A stretch of 53,663 nucleotides of DNA, taken from contig CALHFG010000082.1 of the NCBI GenBank assembly GCA_938029215.1, forward strand, positions 1 through 53,663. Reading direction: 5' to 3'. The notes under the pieces are model-generated. The model was not told the DNA's origin. It searched no databases and saw only the letters and a list, made by a program, of their open reading frames with translations. This document shows positions 40,042 through 48,171 of this stretch, in pieces; position 1 is the first letter of the stretch; each line of letters opens with the position of its first letter. Position numbers and translations under genes: made by a program. Source of the stretch: an uncultured Acidimicrobiales bacterium. Lineage in GTDB: Bacteria > Actinomycetota > Acidimicrobiia > Acidimicrobiales > SZUA-35.

Positions 40042-40938
40042 CTACCGGAAGGTTTGCAGAAGTTCCTTCGCGAGCGGCGGGAGCGACGCTTGGCGGGGCC
40101 AAACCGCCCGCAGCTCTCGCCGTATCTCCAATCCAGGGATGTCGACTACAACCAAACTGCCAGCTTCCACGTCTGATGCCACCGCCAGTTGGCTCATCAC
40201 TGAAGGAGGCCCGCCGTTGATGACAGCGGCCTTCACCGCTGCGGTTGAACCCAAGGCCAATGCCGATGTGGGTTCCTCATATCCCAGCTTGGCGAACGCA
40301 GCGATCAGCGATTCGCGTGTTCCGGAGCCGGCCTCCCGCACGATCATCGGTGTCGTGGCCAACGCGTCGAGCGAGATGCTGGATCGCCGGGCCCACGGGT
40401 GGCTGCGGCCAACAACCGTGATCAGGCGATCCTCGGCGATGACTTCACTCTTAAGTCCGGGGGTGGGTTCGGGCGACTCGATGAAGCCAAGGTCGGACGT
40501 TCCCGCCCGAATCTGTTCGAGGACGGCGGTGCTATTGGCAACGTCCAGCTGGACGGCGTCGGTCTCCCGATTGCGGAGGAACTGCTCGAGGCGTTGAGGG
40601 AGCAGGTACTCGGCGATGGTCAGGCTGGCCACCACTCGCAGTCGACCCGAGGTGCGGGCCTTCAGCGCTGCCACGCCGGCCGAGAGCTCATCGGCCGCTC
40701 GAAGAACCGTTTCGGCCCAACCGGCTACAAGACTGCCAGCCATCGTGGGCTGGGAACCACTGGGTGACCGCTCGAGGAGCGTGAGGCCAACTTGGCGTTC
40801 CAGGGTTTTGATTCGTGCGCTGGCCGAAGGCTGGGAAATCTGGTGCTCGGTGGCGGCTCGCGACACGCTGCCCAAGCGAACGACCGACACGAAGAGATCG
40901 AGGGCGGCTAACTCTGGTTCTGAACTTGAACGCGGCAT
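40042..40938 (-). CDS. LysR-family transcriptional regulator (probable regulator of yeiH)
   Basis: 298 aa. N-terminal winged helix: LAALDLFVSVVRLGSVSRAATEHQISQPSASARIKTLERQVG (about 8-50); co-inducer-binding domain at about 95-290. ATG 40938 has AAGGA five bases upstream and gives the normal LysR length; an upstream start at 40980 would add 14 residues. It is divergently placed 142 bases from a YeiH-family transporter, as yeiE is near yeiH in other bacteria. CTATA/TATAG inverted repeats lie between the two genes. The ligand is unknown; sulfur compounds are the usual guess for this pairing. Confidence 0.85.
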   Translation of the reverse strand: MPRSSSEPELAALDLFVSVVRLGSVSRAATEHQISQPSASARIKTLERQVGLTLLERSPSGSQPTMAGSLVAGWAETVLRAADELSAGVAALKARTSGRLRVVASLTIAEYLLPQRLEQFLRNRETDAVQLDVANSTAVLEQIRAGTSDLGFIESPEPTPGLKSEVIAEDRLITVVGRSHPWARRSSISLDALATTPMIVREAGSGTRESLIAAFAKLGYEEPTSALALGSTAAVKAAVINGGPPSVMSQLAVASDVEAGSLVVVDIPGLEIRRELRAVWPRQASLPPLAKELLQTFR

Positions 40939-40996
40939 GGGCTGATCCTTGGTCGTGGCGGCGTGTGATGCCCGACACATGTGATATCGGCATTAA

Positions 40997-41024
40997 CTAT
41001 ATCTACCTATAGCTCAAACCTATA
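40997..41024. promoter_or_regulatory. Overlapping LysR-type operator, CTATA-N6-TATAG-N7-CTATA
   Basis: CTATA (40997-41001), TATAG (41008-41012) and CTATA (41020-41024) make two overlapping inverted repeats, with spacers of 6 and 7 bases, in an AT-rich patch between the divergent LysR and YeiH genes. The right pair contains the T-N11-A pattern expected for LysR proteins. Confidence 0.6.
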
Positions 41025-41080
41025 ACGTCACAGCTGTTTGGGGTCTACTGTCAGCGACCGCAGTACCTCACACTGGGTTC

Positions 41081-42112
41081 ATGGCGGTCACCCAACTCCC
41101 CAGCCCCCACCGCAAAGAAGACTCCCCGGTACCCACAGACCTGGAATCGCTCATCCCTGGACTGGTGCTCGTCGGCGTTGGCACCCTCGCGGCGCTCGCG
41201 GTACACCAACTGTTCGGAGGGATCTCCACCCTTCTTGCCGCCGTGGTGATCGGAGCGATCCTGGGCAACAGCAACGTGGCCTCGCCCGATACCGCAGCCG
41301 GTGTGTCGTTTGCTGCCAAAACCATTCTGCGGGTTGGCGTGGTGCTGTTGGGCCTGCGTCTTTCGATCGATCAAGTCACCTCCCTGGGCATCCAGACGGT
41401 TGGCATCGTGGTGGGAACGACCGGCTTCACGTTCTTCTTCGTGCAATGGCTCGGACGGCGCATGGGTCTCAGTCCGTCGCTTTCGCTACTGGTCGGAACC
41501 GGATTCTCGATCTGTGGTCTGTCGGCCATTGCCGCAGTCGAAGGTTCCAGTGACGCCGAGGAGGAAGAGGTCGCAGCCGCCATGGGTCTGGTGACGCTGT
41601 TTGGCACGCTTGCCATCTTCGTGATCCCGGCCCTCGGAGCGATGTTCGGTCTGGCGGATCAGCAGCTGGGGACATGGATCGGTGCCAGCGTTCACGACAC
41701 CGCTCAGGTAGTCGCAGCGGCGTCGGCTCGCGGTCCAGAGGTCCTTGCCATCGCAATCGCCGTCAAGCTCACCCGGGTCCTCCTGCTTGCCCCCATCGTG
41801 GCCGGTGTCAACCTGAACCGCACCCGCACCAACCCACTGAGCGACGGAGCCCGACCCGCGCTGGTCCCAACGTTCGTGATCGGCTTCATCGGAATGATCC
41901 TGGTTCGCACCAGTGGAGTGCTGAGCGAACAGTGGCTGAGCACCGGCAAGGCCCTGGAGGGTTTCGCCTTGGCCGCAGCGATGGTGGGGCTCGGAGCGAA
42001 CGTGAAAATCCAGCGGCTTCGTTCTCTCGGTCCCCGCCCGCTCCTGCTGGGCGTTCTCGCCTGGGTGGTTGTTGCCAGCGTCTCGCTGGGAGCGATCGTC
42101 GTTCTCGGGTGA
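41081..42112 (+). CDS. yeiH: YeiH-family putative sulfate exporter membrane protein
   Basis: 343 aa with about ten hydrophobic segments. Family marks are IPGLVLVGVGTLAAL near the N-terminus, GVSFAAKTILRVGVVLLGLRLS (about 70-92), VGTGFSICGLSAIAAVEG (about 138-155), and IGASVHDTAQVVAAA (about 199-213). The family (UPF0324, PF03601) is named a putative sulfate exporter, but direct transport evidence is limited. CACACT six bases before the ATG suggests a leaderless transcript. The divergent LysR gene probably controls it through the CTATA repeats. Confidence 0.87.
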   Translation: MAVTQLPSPHRKEDSPVPTDLESLIPGLVLVGVGTLAALAVHQLFGGISTLLAAVVIGAILGNSNVASPDTAAGVSFAAKTILRVGVVLLGLRLSIDQVTSLGIQTVGIVVGTTGFTFFFVQWLGRRMGLSPSLSLLVGTGFSICGLSAIAAVEGSSDAEEEEVAAAMGLVTLFGTLAIFVIPALGAMFGLADQQLGTWIGASVHDTAQVVAAASARGPEVLAIAIAVKLTRVLLLAPIVAGVNLNRTRTNPLSDGARPALVPTFVIGFIGMILVRTSGVLSEQWLSTGKALEGFALAAAMVGLGANVKIQRLRSLGPRPLLLGVLAWVVVASVSLGAIVVLG

Positions 42113-42216
42113 GTCGTCTCAGGGTTGTCTGAGGGTCAGCCCCGATTCCTCGCAGGACACCAGCTGTCCTACGGTGAGTCTGTGATTTGCACATACGAGT
42201 GGTTTGGGGCGTCGGC

Positions 42217-43128
42217 GTGGCGGTAATCGAAGCGGTTGGCCTCCGGAAGGAGTTCCGAAACTCTGTTGTTGCGATCGACAACCTCGATTTCTCGATACCG
42301 AGCGGCGGTGTGTACGGGTTCCTCGGACCGAACGGTTCGGGAAAGACCACCACGATCCGCTGCATGCTCGGCCTGATCAAGCCATCGGCAGGGTCGGTGA
42401 GACTGCTAGGCGAAGATTCGTCGAAGTCGCTGAGGTCGGTGATCCATCGAGTCGGCGCACTGGTCGAGACCCCCAAGTTCTTTCCCACCTTCGGCGGTCG
42501 CAAGAACCTGCGGATGTTCGCGCAGGTAGCCGGACTGCCCAACAGCGAAGTTGATCGAGTACTCGAGATCGTGGGTCTGGGAGAGCGAGGCGGCGACAGC
42601 TTTGGCTCCTATTCCCTCGGCATGAAACAACGACTGGCGATTGCAGCGACGCTTCTCAAAGATCCCGAAGTGATCATTCTGGACGAGCCAGCTAACGGCC
42701 TCGACCCCGCCGGCATCGTGGAAATCCGACAACTGATCCGTCAATTGGGCGAGTCTGGCAAAACCATCTTTGTGTCGAGTCATCAGCTGGGTGAGGTGCA
42801 GCAAACGTGTGATCACGTGATGATCATCTCGAAGGGTCGACTGATTCAGAGCGGATCGGTGGAGGAGCTCGTGGCTTTGGGTCAAGGAGACTCCCAGATC
42901 ATCACCATCGACCGCCCTCACGAAGCAGCCGACATTCTGAACGCTCAGGGGTACCAGGCCACCGTGATCGATGCGGCCACTGTGACGGTCGCGGTTGATG
43001 GCTCCAAGGCGCAGGCGATCAACGAGACCCTGGCGGCCAACCAACTGTTCCTTCGAGGACTTCGAGCCCAGGAGTCGTCGCTCGAGTCGGTCTTCCTCGA
43101 ACTGACAGAGGGGGAGGGTTCGTTGTGA
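42217..43128 (+). CDS. ABC-2 transporter ATPase
   Basis: 303 aa from GTG 42217, chosen because MAVIEAVGLRKEF is the usual start of this type and a GGGG run lies upstream; a TTG at 42187 would add 10 residues. Walker A GPNGSGKTT, signature YSLGMKQRL, Walker B VIILDEP and H-loop SSH are intact. The last 90 residues are the regulatory tail typical of drug, lantibiotic or daunorubicin-type exporter ATPases. It pairs with the permease at 43125, whose GTG start overlaps its stop (GTGA). The exported substrate is unknown. Confidence 0.88.
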   Translation: MAVIEAVGLRKEFRNSVVAIDNLDFSIPSGGVYGFLGPNGSGKTTTIRCMLGLIKPSAGSVRLLGEDSSKSLRSVIHRVGALVETPKFFPTFGGRKNLRMFAQVAGLPNSEVDRVLEIVGLGERGGDSFGSYSLGMKQRLAIAATLLKDPEVIILDEPANGLDPAGIVEIRQLIRQLGESGKTIFVSSHQLGEVQQTCDHVMIISKGRLIQSGSVEELVALGQGDSQIITIDRPHEAADILNAQGYQATVIDAATVTVAVDGSKAQAINETLAANQLFLRGLRAQESSLESVFLELTEGEGSL

Positions 43129-44228
43129 GACTCTTCCGAGCTGAACTGACCCGGTTCTGGACCCGGCGGATGACCTGGATCGTGCTGGGTGTCACTGCGT
43201 TGATCATGGTGTTTGTCGTTGGAATTTCCTTCACCCGGACCAGCAGCGAAGCGCCTCCGGAAGGGGCTGTGCCCTGGACGGTCGACGAGGGCTGTCTTGA
43301 GGACTTCAGCAGCGGCGAGATCCAGCTGGAGACCGGCAGTTCAGGAGAGTTCACCGACGAAGACATCGAGTTGTTCTGCCGTACCTGGACCGGTGATCCA
43401 GACAAGCGGTTCTGGGCAGTATCGATGCTGGGCGAGAAGTCCTGGTTCCAGGAAACCGAGAGCGGATTTGGTCCTAGCGAAGGCCGGCCTGCCTTCGACA
43501 CTTGGTCTGACTACATCGAGTTCCGAGAGTCTCAACCGGTGGAGACCATGACGATCGACGGGGTGGAATACCAGGGTTCTCAGGAACCGCTCCTTGGATT
43601 CCTTTCGGGGCCTGGTGTGTTCTATCTCATCCTGGCGGTGATCCTTGGCGGGTCGTTCGTGGGGGCAGAATTCCGGGCGGGCACGATGGAGAATCTTCTG
43701 CTGTGGGAGCCTCGTCGGGTTCGTGTGATCCTCACCAAGTTCGCCGTCGGGTTTGTCTCGTCGGCGTTGATGGTGGCGCTGGCATTGGGGTTTCTCACCG
43801 GCCTGCTTTCGCTGTTGGCGTCGGTGAACGGCACCTTCCAAGCGGTTGACGGTCGTTTCTGGCGTGACCTCGTGCTGGTGATTCTGCGAGTCTCGGTAAC
43901 CGCCGGGCTGTTCTCGATCCTGGCGATGTCGGTAGCGACGATCACCCGTCATACCGCGGCCGCGATCGCCGCCGTTCTCGGCTGGTTTGCGGTGAGCAAC
44001 ATCCTGATCGAGCTGGTAGCCAAATGGTTCCGCCCGTTCGAACTCTTTGTCAACGCGCTGGCATTCTTCGGTAAGGGCGAGCCGTTCAGCTATGTGCCCA
44101 CCGGTCGAGGGTGGGACTTCACGGCGTTCCATCACGGATATTTGGTGGCCGGGCTTTACGTACTGGCTTGGACGCTGATCCCGGCTGCGATCGCCACGGT
44201 CGTGTTCGCCAAACGCGACCTCACCTAG
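43125..44228 (+). CDS. ABC-2 transporter permease with a large extracellular loop
   Basis: 367 aa. One transmembrane segment at about 18-36, then a hydrophilic loop of about 120 residues with two cysteines (Cys57, Cys85), then five more hydrophobic segments from about 155 onwards (VFYLILAVILGGSFVGAEF... to VLAWTLIPAAIATVVFA). The AEFRAGTMENLLLWEPRR stretch after the second segment is characteristic of ABC-2 permeases, where it follows the conserved E-x-x-x-G-T turn. The large first loop is longer than in simple exporters and may bind substrate or act as a sensor. It works with the ATPase encoded just upstream. Confidence 0.83.
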   Translation: MRLFRAELTRFWTRRMTWIVLGVTALIMVFVVGISFTRTSSEAPPEGAVPWTVDEGCLEDFSSGEIQLETGSSGEFTDEDIELFCRTWTGDPDKRFWAVSMLGEKSWFQETESGFGPSEGRPAFDTWSDYIEFRESQPVETMTIDGVEYQGSQEPLLGFLSGPGVFYLILAVILGGSFVGAEFRAGTMENLLLWEPRRVRVILTKFAVGFVSSALMVALALGFLTGLLSLLASVNGTFQAVDGRFWRDLVLVILRVSVTAGLFSILAMSVATITRHTAAAIAAVLGWFAVSNILIELVAKWFRPFELFVNALAFFGKGEPFSYVPTGRGWDFTAFHHGYLVAGLYVLAWTLIPAAIATVVFAKRDLT

Positions 44229-44241
44229 CCAGCTACATCAT

Positions 44242-45471
44242 CTACTGACGAGTGTCATGGACCCGGCCGAATAGTACGTCCAAGATCTCGCCCCCGTCGG
44301 CTCGGATGGCGTTGTGGTCGTGATCGGGTGTCTCCCATACCGAAAGGTTGGGGATCATCTCGGCCGTCTCTCGAGAGAATCGAAGATCGACGAACGGGTC
44401 GGTAGTGAACACCGCCGCGGCCGCCGGCACCGTGTTCTGAGCAAGAACGTCTGCGCTATACAGCCGGGGCCATTGATGCTGGGCCAACAGCTCTGCAACT
44501 TCTCGATACGGGGCCAGGCCATCGTCGTCTACGAAGTGCCACGGGAAGAGATGTTCAGAGGTGAACAGTGTTGCGTCGGCGGCGAAGTCTTCGGGGAGCA
44601 CCCGTTCGGCCGACCAGTTGGTTATGCACCCATCGGAATAGCTCGATTCGTGGATGACCGAATACAGCGGGTTGCGACCCTTGAACGGGAGCAGCGTGGC
44701 CACATCCGCCCCGAACGCCGGTGACCGCGGATCCCGCTCTAAAAGGTAGGCGAGCACTTGGTCGCCTCCGGTGAAGCCCATGTGGTTGCCGATCGATCGG
44801 AGCAGTCTGGACGTGAGCGGTTTGCCCCCGGGCAGCAGAACTTCGCCGGCATCGCATAACTTCACCGCCCGCAGCATCTGCTCTCGGGCGTGCGGGAAGC
44901 GATCATAGAACTGTTTGTTCTTCGTGCGCTGCACGTCGAACGTGGCGGCATAGACCTCGTCGCAGTGTCGGCCGATGGGCGGAAGTCCGCCAGTGAAGAA
45001 GACCTCGCCCAGGCTGCCGGGTGCGACGCTCAGGTAGTGCAGTGAGGTAAACCCACCGAAGGACTGACCCAGCAGACTTACGGTCTCCAAGCCGAGATGA
45101 GCGCGAAAACGTTCGGTGTCCTGAACAATCGCATCGGCCCGGAAGTGGGTGACATAGGTGGCCACCGTTTCAGGACTGCCACCCAGCTCGGCCATCGTGT
45201 GAAGGCCGAACGGGGTAGACAATCCGGTGCCGCGTTGGTCGAGAAACAACACCCGGTAGTCCTGGAGTGCCCGGGTTAGCCACGCCGGCCCGGCGGGCCG
45301 CGAGTCAGGACGAGGTGACTCGTGCCCGGGACCACCCTGTAGGTACACCAGCATCGGAAGGGCGTCCCCGCCCGGCGGAACGACCTCGCGAGCGAACACT
45401 TCGATCGAGGTGGCGTCAGGGTTGGCGTAGTCCAGCGGCACGGTCAGCCGATGGTCGATCGTTTCGAACAT
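44242..45471 (-). CDS. Alpha/beta hydrolase, proline iminopeptidase-like (S33)
   Basis: 409 aa. Motifs: LVYLQGGPGHESPRP (oxyanion hole, about 42-56), LFLDQRGTGLSTP (about 75-87), nucleophile elbow LLGQSFGGFTSLHY with the catalytic Ser (about 133-146), and the late His in ETPDHDHNAI. The GGPG and DQRGTG pair defines the prolyl aminopeptidase/tricorn-factor-like S33 group, which cuts N-terminal proline or other short peptides. The start at ATG 45471 is preferred to GTG 45474 because TAGGTT sits exactly 6 bases upstream of the ATG. It is convergent with the ABC-2 permease gene (13-base gap). Confidence 0.85.
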   Translation of the reverse strand: MFETIDHRLTVPLDYANPDATSIEVFAREVVPPGGDALPMLVYLQGGPGHESPRPDSRPAGPAWLTRALQDYRVLFLDQRGTGLSTPFGLHTMAELGGSPETVATYVTHFRADAIVQDTERFRAHLGLETVSLLGQSFGGFTSLHYLSVAPGSLGEVFFTGGLPPIGRHCDEVYAATFDVQRTKNKQFYDRFPHAREQMLRAVKLCDAGEVLLPGGKPLTSRLLRSIGNHMGFTGGDQVLAYLLERDPRSPAFGADVATLLPFKGRNPLYSVIHESSYSDGCITNWSAERVLPEDFAADATLFTSEHLFPWHFVDDDGLAPYREVAELLAQHQWPRLYSADVLAQNTVPAAAAVFTTDPFVDLRFSRETAEMIPNLSVWETPDHDHNAIRADGGEILDVLFGRVHDTRQ

Positions 45472-45477
45472 CACATG

Positions 45478-45483
45478 AACCTA
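45478..45483 (-). promoter_or_regulatory. TAGGTT -10-like hexamer for a leaderless ATG start
   Basis: On the minus strand TAGGTT is followed by six bases and ATG 45471. Same hexamer and spacing as before the GTG at 13372. Confidence 0.5.
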
Positions 45484-45541
45484 GAAGGTATTTGCCGAAG
45501 ATCACCACGTTCACCGGTCGGCGAGCACATAGAGCGCGCCG

Positions 45542-46627
45542 CTAAATCGTGAACTGGGTTGACGCTAACGGGTGTCCAGCGATCTGCAGGTCGACCTTGT
45601 GAACGCCAGGGTGATAGGTCCGGGTCGAAGCGTGCTGGATGAGGCGGCGCTTGCTGAGAGTGCGTTCTTCGTTGGGCTCCAACGTGATGGTGGTCCATTT
45701 GAACACTTTGGGCGACGTGTCGCCTCGGGCGTTTTGGTGGTGTACGACGAAATCGACCACGAGCTTCTGAGGCTCGGGTCCAGTCGACCGAATGACCGTT
45801 TCCAGTTCGATGTGGTTGCCTAGTTCGATGACGTCGGGCGAGCAGGTGAACGATCCGACCGTCACCTGTGGGTCGGTGGTAAACCCGAGGAGTTCCAGGG
45901 CGCCGGGGTCACCATTCTTGACCAGCGTCCGCAGGGCGTGTCGCACCATCTTGGGATCGGCCGGGGGAGTTCGGCTGGTCCAGTCGGTGAGCGTGCGCAC
46001 CACGAGGTCGGGGTCGGCCTTGGCGATGTCGTTGAGATGGTTCGCAACCGACCGGCGCACAGTTTCGGATTCGTCCAGCCGAAGAATGGTGAGTAGTTCA
46101 AGACCGATCGCCGGATCTTCATTGAGCGCCTGCACCTTGGGGCCCCACGGGAGAATTGGTCTTGTGCCTTCCGACGGCAGTCGGCGGACGTGCTCGTTAG
46201 GGCTCACAGCCCATTGCCGCAGATAGGTACGGGTGAGTTCGAGATGATGCTCGAGGAACGGTCGGATGGCGAACTCACAGCTCATCAGTTGGGTGAGGGT
46301 TTCCATCGCTGTCAGGGACTGTTCGGGATGACCGAGACCGTGACGTTCGACGAAACTGCATAGCGCCCAGCCAGACCACGCATCGATGTCGGTCTGCGAC
46401 GTCGCGACCACGGCGTCCAGCGTGGGTACGTAGCCGCCATCGAAGCTAGAAGCGATGGCGTCGGCGATCAGGTTGATCCTCGCCTTGAGTTCCAGTTCGC
46501 TCAGGGTCGGGAGGATCTCGGTCAGGAAATGGGAGCGGTCGAATGTGTCGGGGCTTGCCGCCTTAAGACGGTCGGCGAGATCCTCCACCAGAGCCACGTC
46601 GAACGCGTCTTTCAGAGCATCAGCCAT
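45542..46627 (-). CDS. alkC: AlkC-type DNA glycosylase (HEAT-like repeats plus Ig-like domain)
   Basis: 361 aa. HEAT-like helical repeats fill about residues 1-245, with the AlkC hallmark HVRRLPSEGTRPILPWG (about 143-159). The C-terminal 110 residues (FTCSPDVIELGNHIELETVIRS ... HKVDLQIAG) form a beta-sandwich Ig-like domain, as seen in the longer AlkC subgroup. AlkC removes 3-methyladenine and related alkylated bases without flipping them out. The family assignment rests on the SEGTRP..PWG motif and domain order. TACCGT lies exactly 6 bases before the ATG (leaderless). No other repair gene is adjacent. Confidence 0.85.
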   Translation of the reverse strand: MADALKDAFDVALVEDLADRLKAASPDTFDRSHFLTEILPTLSELELKARINLIADAIASSFDGGYVPTLDAVVATSQTDIDAWSGWALCSFVERHGLGHPEQSLTAMETLTQLMSCEFAIRPFLEHHLELTRTYLRQWAVSPNEHVRRLPSEGTRPILPWGPKVQALNEDPAIGLELLTILRLDESETVRRSVANHLNDIAKADPDLVVRTLTDWTSRTPPADPKMVRHALRTLVKNGDPGALELLGFTTDPQVTVGSFTCSPDVIELGNHIELETVIRSTGPEPQKLVVDFVVHHQNARGDTSPKVFKWTTITLEPNEERTLSKRRLIQHASTRTYHPGVHKVDLQIAGHPLASTQFTI

Positions 46628-46633
46628 CCAGAA

Positions 46634-46639
46634 ACGGTA
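46634..46639 (-). promoter_or_regulatory. TACCGT -10-like hexamer for a leaderless ATG start
   Basis: On the minus strand TACCGT is followed by six bases and the alkC ATG at 46627. Confidence 0.5.
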
Positions 46640-46663
46640 ACCCCGGCGGAACGGGGCGCGGCT

Positions 46664-48025
46664 TTAGCCGGCTGCGGTCTGGGCAGGGCCGTGGTAGAAG
46701 TGGCGGAAACGGGCGTAGGTGACGCTGTCGGGCGCGTACTGTTGGCCGCTGCCGCCGTAGAAGGTGGAGTACACGAGCCGATCGACGGTGGGGTCAGACC
46801 CTTCCGACTGCCACAGCATGTCGGTCTTTTCGAGCACGAGTTGTTCGTTCATCCACACCCGCAACTGGCCGTCGGCGGTGTTGTGATCGGAGTTCGCCAC
46901 GACTTCCATGTCCATGCGAACCCACTGGCCCACCGGTATTGAATAGCCGGTGGGGTTCTGCTGTCCGTACCTGATTCCACGATCTGCGTTGTAGGTGTAG
47001 GCCGACGCTTCGTCGCCGTGGAGCCACATGATGCGGGACGAGAAGCCTGCCGGATCGATGGTGCCTCCGGCCGAATGGGTTCCACCGGTGAAGCCCAAAC
47101 CGAGCTTGCCGAGCTGGTTCTCCGAGTTGCCCCATGCCCAGGTGTCGGGCTCGAGGAACACTTCCTGGGTGAACCAGTAACCCTTGGCCGGGTCTAGCTC
47201 GATGACCGCTTGGACGACAGGTGTCCCGGTCCCGGAGCCATTGTTTCCGGGGACGAACCGTTGCCGTAGCTCATTGCCCTCGGGTCCGGTTACCACCGAG
47301 GCGTCATGGGAGTGATAGGTCCACAGGATCTGATCCTGATCGACACGAAGCATGTCGGCCCAGTCGCTGTAGCCCATCTGGCCGAAGTCCTTCACGACCT
47401 GACCGACCTGTTGGCTGGGAGCGGTGGTTGTGGTTTCCGGCACCTGCGTGGTTGATGTCTGGGTCGTCGGTGTCTGGGTTGTCGGTGGTGCTTCGGTGCT
47501 GGTCGTGGTTTCTGGAGGTGCTGTTGTCGTTGGGGCTTCGGTTGTTGTGGGAGCCTGGGTGGTCGTCGGCGCTGGTGGTGCTTCGGTGGTCGGCGGTAAT
47601 TGGATCGAGGTTGTCGTCGTGGTTGGAGGCCGGGTGGTATCGCCGATGGCGATGGTGTAGGGCTCCGCTGAGAACGACACGTTCTTGGCCGTAAACCCAA
47701 GATCTAGTGTCTCTTCGGGTTCGATGAGATGGTCGTTCAGCGTGCGCACGACAAACGATTGTGACGTGTCACCTCGACGGAATCGCACCCGTCGGGGGAG
47801 ACGTTCAAAGTCTTCTCCTTCGATCGCGGACCCTCCGATTTGGCTCACGGTGACCCAGCCTGTCTTCGTGGCCGGTTCGGCCAGTTCGATGGTCAGCGTG
47901 ATTTCCGACCCTTCGGGCAGAGTTGGAACATCGGCGGCAGAGATCGATGTTGAGAGTGCGGTGGCAGCCACGGCGACAACGAGCAGGGCGCGGCGGGGCG
48001 AGAGGGCGAAACTAGCGTGCGGCAT
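46664..48025 (-). CDS. Secreted Calx-beta protein with Thr-rich linker and PL14-like lyase domain
   Basis: 453 aa from ATG 48025 (an in-frame ATG at 48052 would add 9). A signal peptide (SPRRALLVVAVAATALS, cleavage near ISA-AD) is followed by a Calx-beta domain (about 35-125: TLTIELAEPATKTGWVTVSQIGGSAIEGEDFE, RRGDTSQSFVVRTLNDHLIEPEETLDLGF), a Thr/Pro/Glu stalk (about 130-200) and a beta-jelly-roll domain of about 245 residues. The latter resembles polysaccharide lyase family 14 / alginate-lyase-like domains: YWFTQEVFLE, LPGLGLGFTGG-like turn, FSSRIMWLHG, QWVRMDMEVVAN, YSTFYGGSGQQYAP and YARFRHFYHG. Surface polysaccharide degradation is plausible, but catalytic residues are not verified. The stalk resembles those of the two HD-GYP proteins. 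Confidence 0.72.
   Translation of the reverse strand: MPHASFALSPRRALLVVAVAATALSTSISAADVPTLPEGSEITLTIELAEPATKTGWVTVSQIGGSAIEGEDFERLPRRVRFRRGDTSQSFVVRTLNDHLIEPEETLDLGFTAKNVSFSAEPYTIAIGDTTRPPTTTTTSIQLPPTTEAPPAPTTTQAPTTTEAPTTTAPPETTTSTEAPPTTQTPTTQTSTTQVPETTTTAPSQQVGQVVKDFGQMGYSDWADMLRVDQDQILWTYHSHDASVVTGPEGNELRQRFVPGNNGSGTGTPVVQAVIELDPAKGYWFTQEVFLEPDTWAWGNSENQLGKLGLGFTGGTHSAGGTIDPAGFSSRIMWLHGDEASAYTYNADRGIRYGQQNPTGYSIPVGQWVRMDMEVVANSDHNTADGQLRVWMNEQLVLEKTDMLWQSEGSDPTVDRLVYSTFYGGSGQQYAPDSVTYARFRHFYHGPAQTAAG
47420..47640 (-). repeat. Thr/Pro-codon low-complexity tract (linker of the PL14-like protein)
   Basis: Imperfect Thr-Thr-Glu-Ala-Pro type repeats on the minus strand, seen as GTGGT/GTTGT runs on the plus strand. 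Third such tract in the window. Confidence 0.85.
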
Positions 48026-48171
48026 ATCCCTTGATCGGTGACCGACAGCCATTTCTGTAGCAGGTTCCGAATCTCGCCAGCTGCGTCGAGAAGCTGGTTG
48101 CCGCGTGCACAGGCTGGACGTCGGCCGAAATCTCGGTCAACTGGTGCCGGGTTCGGCGTCGAAGAGTGTGT

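Noticed and set aside
48025-48052. Tat (twin-arginine) export of the PL14-like protein from SPRRALL
   Set aside because: The motif lacks the F-L-K part and the hydrophobic core is that of an ordinary Sec signal peptide.
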